Source: Adiantum capillus-veneris (lineage: Eukaryota; Streptophyta; Polypodiopsida; Polypodiales; Pteridaceae). From it: a stretch of DNA of 64,000 bases. Under the pieces are notes generated by a model. That model had not been told where the DNA came from. It did not search any database and saw only the letters and a program-made list of their open reading frames with translations. A program made the position numbers and the translations under genes. This document shows, in pieces, positions 53,099 through 63,441 of the stretch; position 1 is the first letter of the stretch; each line of letters begins with the position of its first letter. The stretch covers positions 33,375,709 through 33,439,708 of the forward strand of contig CM043971.1 in assembly GCA_014529385.2 (NCBI GenBank), read 5' to 3'.

Positions 53099-53970
53099 TT
53101 ATCTGCCTTTTCTGCCACATCCCTCAGCTGCTTGAGAACTTTCTGGCCTTTCTTCATCATGTTCATTTGGTGCCTTTTTAGAGCACTTCGCGGAGATATG
53201 CCCAGTTTCCTCGCATTCAAAGCACTTCCCCTCCTTTATGTAGAGAACCCTCTCTTGAGGAGTAAGCTTGGGTCGTGCATCCTTATCTTTCTGTTCTAGG
53301 TTGCTCTTTCTCTTTCTACTTCTATTTTTCGAAGTCTGTTCGACTCTTTGTGTCATGATCTCATCTGTGGGGTAGGTCAGACTGCCAGAGTGAATGGCAA
53401 AACCTCGTTTTGCATGACTCATCAACTCCTGAATGGAAGATGACTTTTGTTCTAAGCAGTGATCTCGGATCTCTGTAGGTAGACCAAGGTAAACCGCTCA
53501 ATATGCTTCTTGAACGAGATCTTCTTAAATGAAGAGGTGGGTAGAAAAGAGCTCCAGAATCTGTCGCAATAAGCGTCCATTGTATCCTTCTTGGTCATCC
53601 GAAGATGGTTCCAAGCAGCTCGTATACCGCGTTCATACTCTCGAGTCAGCCAAGAAGAAATAAAAAGCCTCTTGAATTTCAGCCATTTAACTGGCGAAGT
53701 CTTGCTTAATAGAAGCGTGGACCACCAAGTTCGAGCATTCCCCTTAAAAGTAAGAGGCAACTCTTCGAATCTTAGAGTGCTCTGAGTAATGTTCTCCCGC
53801 GAAAGCGATGGCAAACTGCTGTACAAAAGACAAAGCCTTCGAAGCATCTCTATATCCCGAAAACATGTCAAATTTAATTGACTGTCCACCTTCTTTAAAC
53901 TCTTGGACTTTCTTGCTTTTGTCTTTCAGAAAGTCATACTGGTTGGCTTGTAAAAATTCTTCTTCTTTGC
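53099..53970 (-). pseudogene. G4 gag core and zinc knuckle
   Basis: The frame 53889-53452 holds FKGNARTWWSTLLLSKTSPV and KFKRLFISSWLTREYERGIR. The frame 53425-53099 holds the knuckle CFECEETGHISAKC near 53220-53180. The frame ends at its N-terminal side where H1 begins (53971). Confidence 0.78.
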
Positions 53971-55097
53971 TGTTAGGTGCAGCGGAATGAATGTTGTATT
54001 TTCTCAAGATTAGTGATCTTTATTGCTCAAGGTTCCTTTTAGTTCTTTAGGGAAAGAGAGAGCTTTCCGTCTTATGGAGTGTTGTGGTCACGAACAAAGT
54101 GAGTGGATATTGTGCGTGCAAATGAATGAGATTGAAAGAAGGAGAGAGAAGAGATACGACACCCGAGAGGTTGTAAAACCCTCCTCCGAAGGCCCCACTC
54201 TTGTCGGCGAGAGTGGTCTACTTTGATTGCACAAAGGTGTACAATGCGTATGCAATGGACTGATGCAACTGGGACTATGCCGATTACGACGATGGTGACG
54301 ACGACGACGTTTTGGTGACTGAAATCTGAGATCTTCTAACTGCTGATTTTTGGGACTGTTTCGGTGGCTGAAAATGACTGTTTTGGCTGCGTTTTTATGG
54401 CTGAAAAATGAGGTTCCTTAGGGCTGAAAACTGATGGTCTTTACGGGCTGAATCTGCTACACTTTAGGTGAATATTGCCGGTCTTAATTTTCTGCTGAAA
54501 TCCAAAAACGCCAGGGGCTGAAATTGGTCCTTCTGTCGTCGGGGTTCTGCAAAAGCAAAAACGCTAGGTTGATCTGCTGTGTCGTGATGACGCTGGGGCT
54601 GATCTGATGTGCACAAATCGCCAAGGCTGATGTGATGCATAAACGCTAGGTCTTTTGTGGAGAAAACGCCAGAGTAGTCGCGAGGGTTGGTCTTGCTGAG
54701 AAGTTGCCTGTTGAGCAAGGTGCTCCTGTTGCCTCTTCTGCCAGAAAGTGTGAACTTTGGTTTGCTTATATATTAACTTAGCAAAATTGCCCTACCTACT
54801 TTTGTAGGAAAGTCACTTAAAAATAATAAGTGAAAATCCCAATAAATAGGAAAATAGGCTAAATGCACTGGAAAATTCCCCTAACTGATGCTAATGGATT
54901 CTGATGGGAATTCTGATGATCATGCTGTGTGCAACCGGAGGATATGCATCTATGCTAAGTGACTGGGCATGCACGGTCTACGAATAGACTCACAAAAGTG
55001 CCAGATCACTGCTAATTTAGACTTGATTGAATTGACTGAACCCTGCTGTGGTGTAGCTTGTCCACGGACACATAGGGTTGGGATGTGTCACGTGACA
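53971..55097 (-). repeat. H1 LTR, left full copy
   Basis: About 1.1 kb. It contains repeated GGCTGAAA and CGCTAGG motifs (54360-54660), a TATA-like TATATATTAACTTAGC near 54769 and the terminal block with ACACATAGGGTTGGGATGTG. The H2 LTR at 58676 matches its terminal 400 bases in reverse orientation. Confidence 0.75.
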
Positions 55098-56144
55098 ACC
55101 CCTCCTTTTCAAAGTGAGGTACTGGTACCGAACTGTATGGCGTCGAGGGAGATCGCCAACAGTATCCGGAATCCTCGAAGAGACTCTTCGCCGGCCACAC
55201 TGTGATGTGTGGGTCGTGCGGTATTTGAACTTCATAAAGGTCTGCAACACTTGCTTCTTTTGGCCGCGCCGAAAGCGACACAAAGTCTTCTGAATCTCCT
55301 TTCTTGCTTCAACTTCGTCTAGAGTCCTGCTTCTTTCGTCTTCAAGAATCTCCATGGCTGAAAATTCCCGAAACAATCTCCAACACAAAACCATGAACAT
55401 ACCCATTCCATGTAAAGTGAAGGAAAAAAATCTTGTCTTCTCTAAAGACCGTGTATGCAATGTAGATGAACATAGAGACGGAGTGACAACCCGTTCATCA
55501 AACACATGCAAACAATGCGATCGAATCTTTTTTGTTTGATCAAAATCAATCAACTGTGGCAAATCACAATGGAAATGCCCATGCTTGGTGCTCATACTAT
55601 CATGTGCTCTTTCGGAAACTGTGTCATGCCAAGGAAGAGACATGGAATGCGACTTCCTTACATACAAACTTTTGAGCTTTTCATGAACAATCTGCTTACA
55701 TTCGTGCTCATCCATGAGAGAAACGTGCTCAACATACAATATGTCATGCCTAGTAAAAGGGATCACATAACGACGCTGACTAAAATACAGGAAACCTTCA
55801 CGAATGAAACACTCGAACAATGCGTGCGTATCAATCATGCGAACACATAATACTTCTTGTGAGGGTTCTTTGGACCAAGGCTCAAGAGCCAAGATCGCTT
55901 CTTCTGGATCTATCGAATCTTCTTGTGGGGGTTCATTAGACCTCGACTGGAAAGCCAAGATCGGATCTTCGTGATTGATCGAATCTACAATGAGGTTAGT
56001 TTTGCTAGGAAAAGCATCCACTAACACATCATCCTTGTGAACAATCACGTCGTCTTCATGCAACTCATCATGCTTGTGAGAAATCACATCTTGATCATGC
56101 AAATCATCATGCTTGTGAGAAATCACATCTTGATCCATTAGCAT
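55017..56144 (-). CDS. H1 ORF, unknown protein
   Basis: 375 codons from an ATG at 56144, uninterrupted, ending inside the 3' LTR. The N-terminus has a tandem Asp/His-rich repeat (LHDQDVISHKHDE, twice, then EDDVIVHKDD). The middle reads ECKQIVHEKLKSLYVRKSHS and HCDLPQLIDFDQTKKIRSHC. A helical charged stretch LEDERSRTLDEVEARKEIQK is near residue 275. No known domain is recognised: not gag, protease, RT or integrase. The start codon lies at the junction with the inverted LTR copy, so the true N-terminus may be lost. Confidence 0.45.
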   Translation of the reverse strand: MLMDQDVISHKHDDLHDQDVISHKHDELHEDDVIVHKDDVLVDAFPSKTNLIVDSINHEDPILAFQSRSNEPPQEDSIDPEEAILALEPWSKEPSQEVLCVRMIDTHALFECFIREGFLYFSQRRYVIPFTRHDILYVEHVSLMDEHECKQIVHEKLKSLYVRKSHSMSLPWHDTVSERAHDSMSTKHGHFHCDLPQLIDFDQTKKIRSHCLHVFDERVVTPSLCSSTLHTRSLEKTRFFSFTLHGMGMFMVLCWRLFREFSAMEILEDERSRTLDEVEARKEIQKTLCRFRRGQKKQVLQTFMKFKYRTTHTSQCGRRRVSSRIPDTVGDLPRRHTVRYQYLTLKRRGCHVTHPNPMCPWTSYTTAGFSQFNQV

Positions 56145-56835
56145 CAGTTAGGGGAATTTTCCAGTGCATTTAGCCTATTTTCCTATTTATTGGGATTTTC
56201 ACTTATTATTTTTAAGTGACTTTCCTACAAAAGTAGGTAGGGCAATTTTGCTAAGTTAATATATAAGCAAACCAAAGTTCACACTTTCTGGCAGAAGAGG
56301 CAGCAGGAGCACCTTGCTCAACAGGCAACTTCTCAGCAAGACCAACCCCCGCGACTACTCTGGCGTTTTCTCCACAGAAGACCTAGCTTTTTTGCATCAG
56401 ATCAGCCTTGGCGATTTGTGCACATCAGATCAGCCCCGGCGTCATCATGACACAGCATATCAGCCTAGCGTTTTTGCATTTGCAGAACCCCGGCGACAGA
56501 AGGACCATTTTCAGCCCTAAGAAACCTCATTTTTTAGCCAAGAAAACGCAGCCAAAACAGTCATTTTCAGCCACCGAAACAGTCCCGAAATTCAGCGATT
56601 AGAAGATCTGAGATTTCAGCCATCGTCGTCATCGTCATTGGCATAGACCAAGTTGCATAGTCCATTGCATACGCATTGTACACCTTTGTGCAATCAAAGA
56701 ATAGACCACTCTCGCCGATGAGAGTGGGGCCTTCGGAGGAGGGTTTTACTACCTCTCGGGTGTCGTATCTCTTCTCTCTCCTTCTCTCAGTCTCATTCAC
56801 TTGCACGCACAATCCACTCACTTTGTTATTGATCA
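56142..56835 (+). repeat. inverted partial LTR inside H1
   Basis: Reverse complement of about 54095-54893 with a small number of differences and indels. With the left LTR it forms an inverted repeat with arms of about 700-800 bp and a spacer of about 1.25 kb. Confidence 0.8.
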
Positions 56836-57288
56836 GATGCAAAAACGCTAGGTCTTCTGTGGAGAAAACGCCAGAGTAGTCGCAGGGGTTGGTCTTGCTG
56901 AGAAGTTGCCTGTTGAGCAAGGTGCTCCTGCTGCCTCTTCTGCCAGAAAGTGCGAACTTTGGTTTGCTTATATATTAACTTAGCAAAATTGCCCTACCTA
57001 CTTTTGTAGGAAAGTCACTTAAAAATAATAAGTGAATCCCAATAAATAGGCTAAATGCACTGGAAAATTCCCCTAACTGATGTTAATGGATTCTGATGGA
57101 AATTCCGATGATCATGCTGTGTGCAACCGGAGGATATGCATCTATGCTAAGTGATTGGGCATGCACGGTCTACGAATAGACTCACAAAAGTGCCACATCA
57201 CTGCTAATCTAGACTTGACTGAACTGACTGAACCCTGCTGTGGTGTAGCTTGTCCACGGACACATAGGATTGGGATGTGTCACGTGAC
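56832..57288 (-). repeat. partial direct LTR at the right end of H1
   Basis: Corresponds to about 54628-55096 in the same orientation, ending CACGTGAC where G4 gag resumes. It lacks the first roughly 650 bases of the unit. Confidence 0.8.
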
Positions 57289-58037
57289 GTTTGAACTGTT
57301 TGTAGACGAGTCCTCTATAGTACTGTCACTCACGGGGCGAGATTTAGATTTCTTTGTCTTTTTCTTGCCCTTTTCGAAGCGTTGCTTTTTGCTTCGCTTT
57401 TTGCCCTTTCGGTCTTCTTCGCTTGAGTCAGATGAGCTAGAAGAACTATCAGAAGAAAAAGAAGAAGAAGAAGAAGAAGAACTGGGTACTTCTTCAAATT
57501 GAACACTCTTCTTCTGTTTTTTTGCCTTTTCAAATGTCGATTGACGACCCAAATAACCCGGGAAGTCAGTGCCTTTATTTTGCTTTTTGCCATGCTTTTT
57601 AGCTTTGTTTTGTGCGTCAAAGAGCTGAGCAATCCGTGCATCAACCACCTCTTCTAATTCCTTCTCTGAATACTTCTTGTGAGCAGAAGGTTTCTTGAGA
57701 GTGGGTTTTGGGGGTGGTGTGGTTTTCTGCCATTGCGCATGCACCTCCTAGAAAGAAGTCTCGCTCATATATTTTGCAAATTTTGGGTCCTTCCCCAAAA
57801 TTGAGCATCATCTTTGTTGCATCACCGATCAATTGACGATGCTCCATCTCTCGAAGCTCCGCCTGAGTAGGCCGAGGTGGGCCATACTCCTTGCTTGAAT
57901 CTTCGTTGTGATCCCTTCCCCATCTCCGGATGCAGAGGGAGTCGACTGATCTTTGCCTGAATCCATAGGTGCCGCGGAAAAAATAATTTCGGATCGGATT
58001 TCCCGTAGAAGAGAAATCAGCCGTGCTCTGATACCAC
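57289..58037 (-). pseudogene. G4 gag N-terminal part
   Basis: The frame 57744-57280 reads LKKPSAHKKYSEKELEEVVD, ARIAQLFDAQNKAKK and a Ser-rich run, then a basic KGKKRSKKQRFEKGKKKTKK stretch. Upstream is a damaged start near 57966-57850 (GKDQSTPSASGDGEG, YGPPRPTQAE). It is homologous to the G3 gag start and continues at 53970 beyond H1. Confidence 0.75.
58025..58036 (-). promoter_or_regulatory. primer binding site of G4, tRNA-iMet type
   Basis: On the minus strand TGGTATCAGAGC, a perfect match to the initiator-Met primer site, lies one base inside the 5' LTR. Confidence 0.9.
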
Positions 58038-58451
58038 TGTAACAGACTTGGACACTCCAAGTCAAGAATCTACCGCGACAACACCAAATAACCACTTCAA
58101 AACAGTTCACAATACACAATTTAATTCGACATTGGCCTGACGGAGTTCCGTGCCTAGAGATATTGGCCCCAAAGACTGGCGCCCCTATCAGTATTTCTTT
58201 TTGTATTGATCTGAGTTCAAAGTACAAGAGTGCGGGCAGGCGCTCACACTCGGACTCTGCGTCCAGATGCTCTGAGAGGCCTTCTCATATATTTAAAGTT
58301 ACAAGGGTTGCCAAAAGCAGAGCCCCAAAAGCTGAAAATCAAGAGCTCAAAAGCTTGGCAAATAAAGCAAAAGTTCTTCCTCTCTCTTTCTTTTAATAAA
58401 TAAAGCAGAGAGGCTGTCTCTCTCTCTCTCTTGCTAAAATAAAGCAAAAAG

Positions 58452-58509
<58 letters not shown>

Positions 58510-58675
58510 ATTTGCGTAGAAAAAGCAACGCCAAAAAGCTGCCCAGCTTTTCGTAAATTACGCTGATGTCCAGCAAATTAGGGGTAGGGTTAGGGTTAGG
58601 ACAGAATTAGGGTTTTTGATTTTAGGATTAGGATTTTAGCAGAATTAGGGTTTCTAGTTTTAGGGTTAGGGTTTC
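58038..58675 (-). repeat. 5' LTR of G4 (right copy, outer end truncated)
   Basis: It begins TGTAACAGACTTGG and breaks off at GGGTTTC where H2 starts; the terminal CACGTCATCACTTTGTGACA-type end is missing. It contains a (CT)n run (58454-58504) not seen at this length in the left LTR. Confidence 0.85.
58454..58504. repeat. (CT)n microsatellite
   Basis: About 25 CT units within the G4 right LTR. The left LTR has only interrupted CTCTTT repeats here. Confidence 0.95.
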
Positions 58676-59813
58676 TGTCACGTGACACATCCAACCCTAT
58701 GTGTCCGTGGACAAGCTACAACCTGACAAGGGTTCAGTTCAATTAAGTCAGTCTAGAATAAGAAGTGATCTGGCACTTTTGTGAGTCTGTTCGCAGACCG
58801 TGCATATCCAGATACGTAGATTAGATGAATATCCTCTGGTTGCACACAACATGATCATCAGATTTTCATCAGAACCCATCAGGAGCATTTTTACAGTGTA
58901 TAGACCTATTTCCCTATTTTTGACATTTTTCACTTATTATTTTTAAACGACTTTTGTTGGAAAGTAGGTAAGGCAATTTTGCTAAGCTTGTATATAAGCA
59001 AACCTAGTGCTAGCACTTTCTGGCAGAAGAGGCAGCAGGAGCACCTTGCTCAACAGGCAACTTCTCAGTAGGACACCGCCATATGGCCTAGCGTTTTTGC
59101 ATCCCCAGCAACAACCTAGCGTTTTGGACAAGATCAGCCTAGCGTACCAGATTCCATCTTCATTGCCATGTCTTTGAAAGAAGATCGACATCGGATACAC
59201 GAGAACCCAGATCTTGAGTATCAAGATCTCCTAGCTTTGTATGTGGATATGGAAGGAGTTGGAGACAAGATCCCTAACCTCTTCTGCATTCGCATTCGCA
59301 TTCGCATGTAGCGTGCATCCATTTCCCTCGTCATTGAACCTTTGGAAAGGACTCCGGAACCACACCTCAGTCCATTAGCACCGGTAATGTTTTCACCACA
59401 GTCAGTGTTCGGGGAACAGCTCTTGCTACATCAGGCAGAGTCAACACTGTCTGGTATAGAGCTCAGGCTGATATTCGGCAATCGTAGTAAGGCTGGACAG
59501 TGACCCTTACACGGTGTTTGCATCGCCAACAGTACCCATAGCACCCAGAGCACCCGTAGTACCATCAGACCCTGGTTTCGGAGGAATCTGCATTGGTTTG
59601 TGCATCCACGGCATCAGAAGCATTCACCAATCAGCATCAGAAGTATAGAAAGAAGTTCGGCAGTTGTGCCTCACTTTTAACAGGGGGGATGTCACGTGCG
59701 CACTTCACTTGCACCATGTGGACACGCTTCTGCCATAGTCTAGCATGAGTCTTAGCTTAGGACTGAGCTTGGCACCTTTGTGAGCCTCTAGCAGGACGTG
59801 CATGTCCAGGCTG
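58676..59813 (+). mobile_element. short LTR element H2 (H family)
   Basis: The 5' LTR starts TGTCACGTGACAC and for about 400 bases is the reverse complement of the H1 LTR end. A purine tract (ACAGGGGGGA, 59680-59689) is followed by TGTCACGTGCGC, a diverged 3' LTR start at 59690. The 3' copy shares GGCACYTTTGTGAG and CGTGCATRTCCAG with the 5' LTR. The 3' LTR is cut off at about 59813 by element K. The interior is only some 0.6 kb, with an ORF piece and no pol, so the element is non-autonomous or deleted. Confidence 0.7.
59169..59310 (+). CDS. H2 short ORF with PDLxYQDLLALY motif
   Basis: The ATG at about 59169 opens about 46 codons: NPDLEYQDLLALYVDMEGVG, then IPNLF and an Ile-Arg repeat from the GCATTC hexamers, then TAG. 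The same motif is encoded on the minus strand at 31333-31200. Function unknown. Confidence 0.4.
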
Positions 59814-59826
59814 AAAACGCGAAGCG

Positions 59827-59941
59827 GAAGGTACCGGTAGGTGTGCGTGGAGGTGTGCGTGGCGATGTAGTGCAGGATTGGGGCAAGAAGCAGGAGGCGG
59901 AGTGTAGGAGAGAGGAAGCGCTAGGGATCGAAGCAGGGAGA
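59827..59941 (-). repeat. K terminal repeat segment, left
   Basis: About 115 bases matching 63834-63945, with an extra GGTGTGCGTGGA duplication. It is joined to RT by deletion at about 59942. Confidence 0.75.
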
Positions 59942-60528
59942 ACCATAGCATACATAAGAGAACCACAAGCTGATGCATAAGGGATTCCCTTCATTGCTTT
60001 CAATGCCACCTCATCCTTTGGGCAATCTGCTTTGCTAAGCTTAGTGTATGGAGGTAAAGGTACCCCAAGAGACTTAGCATCAGCCATATTAAATCTGTCA
60101 AGTACTTTTGCAATGTACCTTTCTTGAGATAAAAACAACAATTTCAGCTTTCTATCTCTTTTAATACGCATGCCCAAAATATGCTCTGCATCACCCAAAT
60201 CCTTCATAGCAAATGCTGAATTTAGCTTACGTTTCAGAGCATCAAGACTAGTCTTATGTTTCCCAGCAAGCAGCCTGTCATCAACATAGATAACAAGTAT
60301 GATGGGACTACCGTCTTCATCCCTTTTCGTATACAAACAATGATCTGCATGGCTGCGTTTAAAGCCTTGAGACAGCATAAAAGTGTCAAACTTCTTATAC
60401 CACTGTCGTGATGATTGTCTCAAACCATACAGAGCCCTTTTCAGTTTGCATACAAGTTCCTCGCGTGTAAGAACTACAAAACCTTCAGGCTTTTTTATGT
60501 ATATGTCCTCTTCAATGTCACCATGCAA
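59942..60528 (-). pseudogene. K reverse transcriptase, C-terminal part
   Basis: The frame contains HGDIEEDIYIKKPEGF, LKRALYGLRQSSRQWYKKFD, the catalytic VIYVDDRLLAGK (about 60295-60260) and LGDAEHILGMRIKRDRK. It ends at YASACGSLMYAMV, where RNase H should follow but LTR-like sequence begins. The frame 59788-60528 runs on into the LTR, and that tail is not part of the original protein. Confidence 0.8.
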
Positions 60529-60938
60529 AAACAGTCTTTACATCCATTTGATTCAATTCCAAATCAAGCACCGCAACGAGAGCAAAAAGGACACGTAGAG
60601 TTGTAAGCTTTATAACAGGAGAAAAGATTTCTTGAAAATCAATTCCTTCTTTCTGTGCATATGCTTTTGCAACCAATCTTGCTTTGTACTTGGGGTTTTT
60701 CATCCACTATCTTAATCTTGTATACCCATTTGTTAGAAAGAGCCTTTCTCCCTTTAGGCAATAGCACAAGATCCCAAGTATCATTTGCATACAAGGATTT
60801 CATTTCCTCTTGCATCGTAAGCTCCCACTCACTGCTTGACTCACATGATTTAGCCTCTTTATATGTAAGAGGTTCACCCTCATCTGTGGACATTACATGA
60901 TCCAAAGAGGGGTTAAATCTCTGCAGTTGCCTTTTCAA
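60518..60938 (-). pseudogene. K reverse transcriptase, N-terminal part
   Basis: The frame 60938-60639 has SSEWELTMQEEMKSLYANDT, WDLVLLPKGRKALSNKWVYK. It then shifts to 60703-60518 with KARLVAKAYAQKEGIDFQEI and FSPVIKLTTLRVLFALVAVL, ending in the DVKTVF motif. Two frame changes are seen. Confidence 0.8.
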
Positions 60939-60956
60939 ACGAGTTGACCTGCGTAC

Positions 60957-61526
60957 TCAATGATCTACATTCTCAGGCAACGGTTCTACATCATAAGACA
61001 ACTCATTTTCAGCTCTATCATGCTGCTGAAAATCATTTTCAGCCAATTCAGGTGGCTGTCCATCCTCATTAGGAGCATCAAAATCATGTCCTACCTCTTC
61101 TGGCTCAAGGTTAACCAGCTGATTATCAATTTCAGCTTGTGGTAATGCATCATGAGGCTCTTTTTCAACATCAATGGGTGGCACGAAAGGCTGAAATTTG
61201 ATTGTTTTCTTGTCAGCATCAGATTTTGTAGCATTCTTAAGCAATTTTGCCTCATTGAACACTATATCTCGGCTGCGAATTACCTTTCTAAACTGTGGTA
61301 ACCACACTCTATAGCCCATTTCACCTTCTTCCCCATAACCTAGGGCTTTAATGGACTTCATATCAAGCTTTGTTCTCAAGTCATTGCGTACATGAACAAA
61401 AGCTTCGCAACCAAATACTCTCAAATGATCATAAGAGGCAGGTTTGCCAGACCAAACCTCCTCTGGAATGTCATTTTTCAGCGTACTATTAGGAGAGCGA
61501 TTGCAAATATGAACTGCAGTTTTCAC
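60957..61526 (-). CDS. K integrase C-terminal part and linker
   Basis: 190 codons open: AVHICNRSPNSTLKNDIPEE, VWSGKPASYDHLRVFGCEAF, then YRVWLPQFRKVIRSRDIVFN and a long acidic linker. These are the standard C-terminal landmarks of copia integrase. Confidence 0.8.
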   Translation of the reverse strand: MKTAVHICNRSPNSTLKNDIPEEVWSGKPASYDHLRVFGCEAFVHVRNDLRTKLDMKSIKALGYGEEGEMGYRVWLPQFRKVIRSRDIVFNEAKLLKNATKSDADKKTIKFQPFVPPIDVEKEPHDALPQAEIDNQLVNLEPEEVGHDFDAPNEDGQPPELAENDFQQHDRAENELSYDVEPLPENVDH

Positions 61527-62281
61527 TGCCTCCCCTCAAAACTCTCGGGAAAGATTAGCGGTGTACAACATGCAACGCACTCTCTCGCATAAAGTACGAT
61601 TATACCTCTCAGCCACACCATTAGAAGACGGATTATAAGGGGCTGTCAACTCCCTTTTAATCCCATTTTCATCACAAAAATGTTGAAATTTAGCAGATAC
61701 ATACTCTCCTCCATTATTAGATTTGAGACATTTAAGCTTAGTACTCTTTTGCGTAGTGACAAAAGCTTAAAAGCATTAAAAGTCTCACTCTTACTTTTCA
61801 ACAAATGCACCCATCCTTTCCTAGTACAGTCATCAATGAATATAACAAAATACAATGCACCACCAAAAGACTTAACAGGCATAGTGCATACATCGGAGTG
61901 AATAAGATCAAGAGGATTAGCTTTGCGAGAGACACCAGAGTAATAAGAAGATTTCTTTTGCTTTCCATAAAGACAATCGTTACAAAAATCCAAGTTTTTG
62001 CTTTTTACATCAACCCTCTTCAGAGAGGAAAGCACATCAATAACCTTTTGGCTTATATGGCCAAGTCTCTTATGCCACAATTCCGTGTGTGAAGCAACTT
62101 CAACAACAGCAAGAAACTTGCCAGGCAAAGCTTTGCATCGAAGATAGTACAAAGTACCTCTTTTAAACCCTTTTGCAACAAGCATAGAGCCCTTAAGCAA
62201 AGATGGTAGTATAACCATGTGCATCTCACTGGCCAACAGATAGCAAACTTTTCTTAATGCTTGGTACAAACCTGACATCAT
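61527..62281 (-). pseudogene. K pre-integrase, zinc finger and integrase core
   Basis: The frame 62281-61646 reads HTELWHKRLGHISQKVIDVL, CNDCLYGKQKK, LDLIHSDVCTMPVKSFGGAL, YFVIFIDDCTRKGWVHLLKS. One frame change near 61765 leads to SKFQHFCDENGIKRELTAPY-like text in another frame up to about 61590. Most catalytic landmarks are present. Confidence 0.78.
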
Positions 62282-62486
62282 TCAACACAAGCTCTTGACC
62301 ATTGTTAAGAGCCAAACGCATAGTACCCATTCCCTTAATATTACAAGCAAAATTATCACCAAGGTACACCTTGCCATAATTGCCTGCAGCATATGTAGCA
62401 AAACACTCCAAAGATGAAGTCACATGGAATGAAGCACCAGAATCCACTATCCATGACTGGGATAGGCCATCATTAGCACTGAGCAA
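62226..62486 (-). CDS. K protease
   Basis: The frame opens LSANDGLSQSWIVDSGASFHV with the active site D-S-G intact, then GTMRLALNNGQELVLNDVRF and VPSIKKSLLSVGQ. This is the usual copia retropepsin unit, ending shortly before the pre-integrase region. Confidence 0.82.
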   Translation of the reverse strand: MLSANDGLSQSWIVDSGASFHVTSSLECFATYAAGNYGKVYLGDNFACNIKGMGTMRLALNNGQELVLNDVRFVPSIKKSLLSVGQ

Positions 62487-62537
62487 TGCTTCAATGACAT
62501 CTTTCTATCACCAAATCTGAGGGGCATGAAGCCACAA

Positions 62538-63441
62538 TCAAGATTTCCTTAACGTCTGACAACTCCTCAATGACCACACTAGAGGATACATTTGTATTCT
62601 CAGCATCCCTGGAGGAATCACTTGCTGATTTTCCCCTTTCTTCTCATCTTTCTTCTTCTTATCTTGCGTTTTCTTCTTCCTTTTCTGCTCTTTCTTGAAA
62701 TACCTGCAATCGGGTTTCTTGTGACCCTTTCTTGTCACATTGATAACAAGTGACATCCTTATCCTTTGTTTTGCTCTTACTTCTATTTTGAGTCATGTTG
62801 CCCGCATCACGCTTTTGATTTCTATCTCTTTCATTGTAGGCAGAACTGCCACCTTCCCCACTAGAATTGCGTTTAATCTCTTCATTGAGAATAGACCCTC
62901 TCACACCGTCATATGTGAGGGTGGGACTGTTGCTCAAAGAGACAACCAAAGTTTCCCATGTATCTGGCAATGTCATAAGCAAGAAAATAGCTTTCAGCTT
63001 ATCATCGAATTGCTGAAGCCCACTGTCCTGCAACTGACTCAACACACTTGTAAAAGCACTCAAATGCTCAGAAGCTGACTTCAAGTCATCAAGCTGCATA
63101 TTCACCAACTTTCGCATCAAATGCACCTGGTTCACAGGCATGGTGTTTTCGTAATTGGCCTTTAGCTTTTGCCATATTGCATAAGCAGAGTCCAAACGCT
63201 TGATGTCCGTCAAAATGTCATCATTGATAGCCATTTTGATGTAGGACATAGCCTTCTGATTCAACCTGGCCCACTCTTCGTCAGACAAATCTGACGGCTT
63301 ATTCTCTTCCAATGCATCTTCACAATCCTTTAAGAAAAGGATACCTTACATGCGTTCTTGCCAGAGGTCGAATCCTTGACCATCGAACCGTTTGATTTCC
63401 ATCAAACTTTTAGTGTCAAATGCGGAAGAGGAAGAAGCCAT
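62538..63441 (-). pseudogene. K gag with zinc knuckle
   Basis: The ATG at 63441 starts MASSSSAFDTKSLMEIKRFD and meets a TAA near 63347 after FDLWQERM. The main frame 63312-62659 gives AIWQKLKANYENTMPVNQVH, SALKA-type UBN2 helices, LMTLPDTWETLVVSLSN, and the knuckle start CYQCDKKG. A frameshift inside the knuckle moves to 62756-62538 (KKPDCRYFKKEQ). Confidence 0.8.

Larger units (their letters stand above)
53971..57288 (-). mobile_element. nested LTR element H1 with inverted LTR segment
   Basis: It is inserted in the G4 gag, between phrases contiguous in G3. The left unit 53971-55097 runs from TGTTAGGTGCAGCGG to CACGTGACA on the plus strand. A purine tract beside it on the minus strand (AAAAGGAGGGGT) marks it as the 3' LTR of a minus-strand element. 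The right end is a partial direct copy (about 56832-57288), and between them 56142-56835 is an inverted copy of about 54095-54893. A minus-strand ORF fills 55017-56144. About 25 bases of G4 are missing at the site and no target duplication is evident, so the insertion was followed by rearrangement. Confidence 0.75.
48710..58675 (-). mobile_element. Ty3/gypsy chromovirus G4, interrupted by nested element H1
   Basis: LTRs at 48710-49363 and 58038-58675 share the TGTAACAGACTTGG start. The right LTR is truncated at its outer end by element H2. Interior order on the minus strand matches G3: gag (58037-57289 and 53970-53099), pol (52850-50700) and chromodomain region (50217-49996). H1 splits the gag at 53971-57288. 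Coding sequence is more damaged than in G3. No target duplication can be checked, because the right terminus is lost; the left flank is TTTTT. Confidence 0.88.

Noticed and set aside
58244-58576. 110-codon minus-strand frame rich in Arg-Glu
   Set aside because: It is the translation of the (CT)n run in the G4 LTR.
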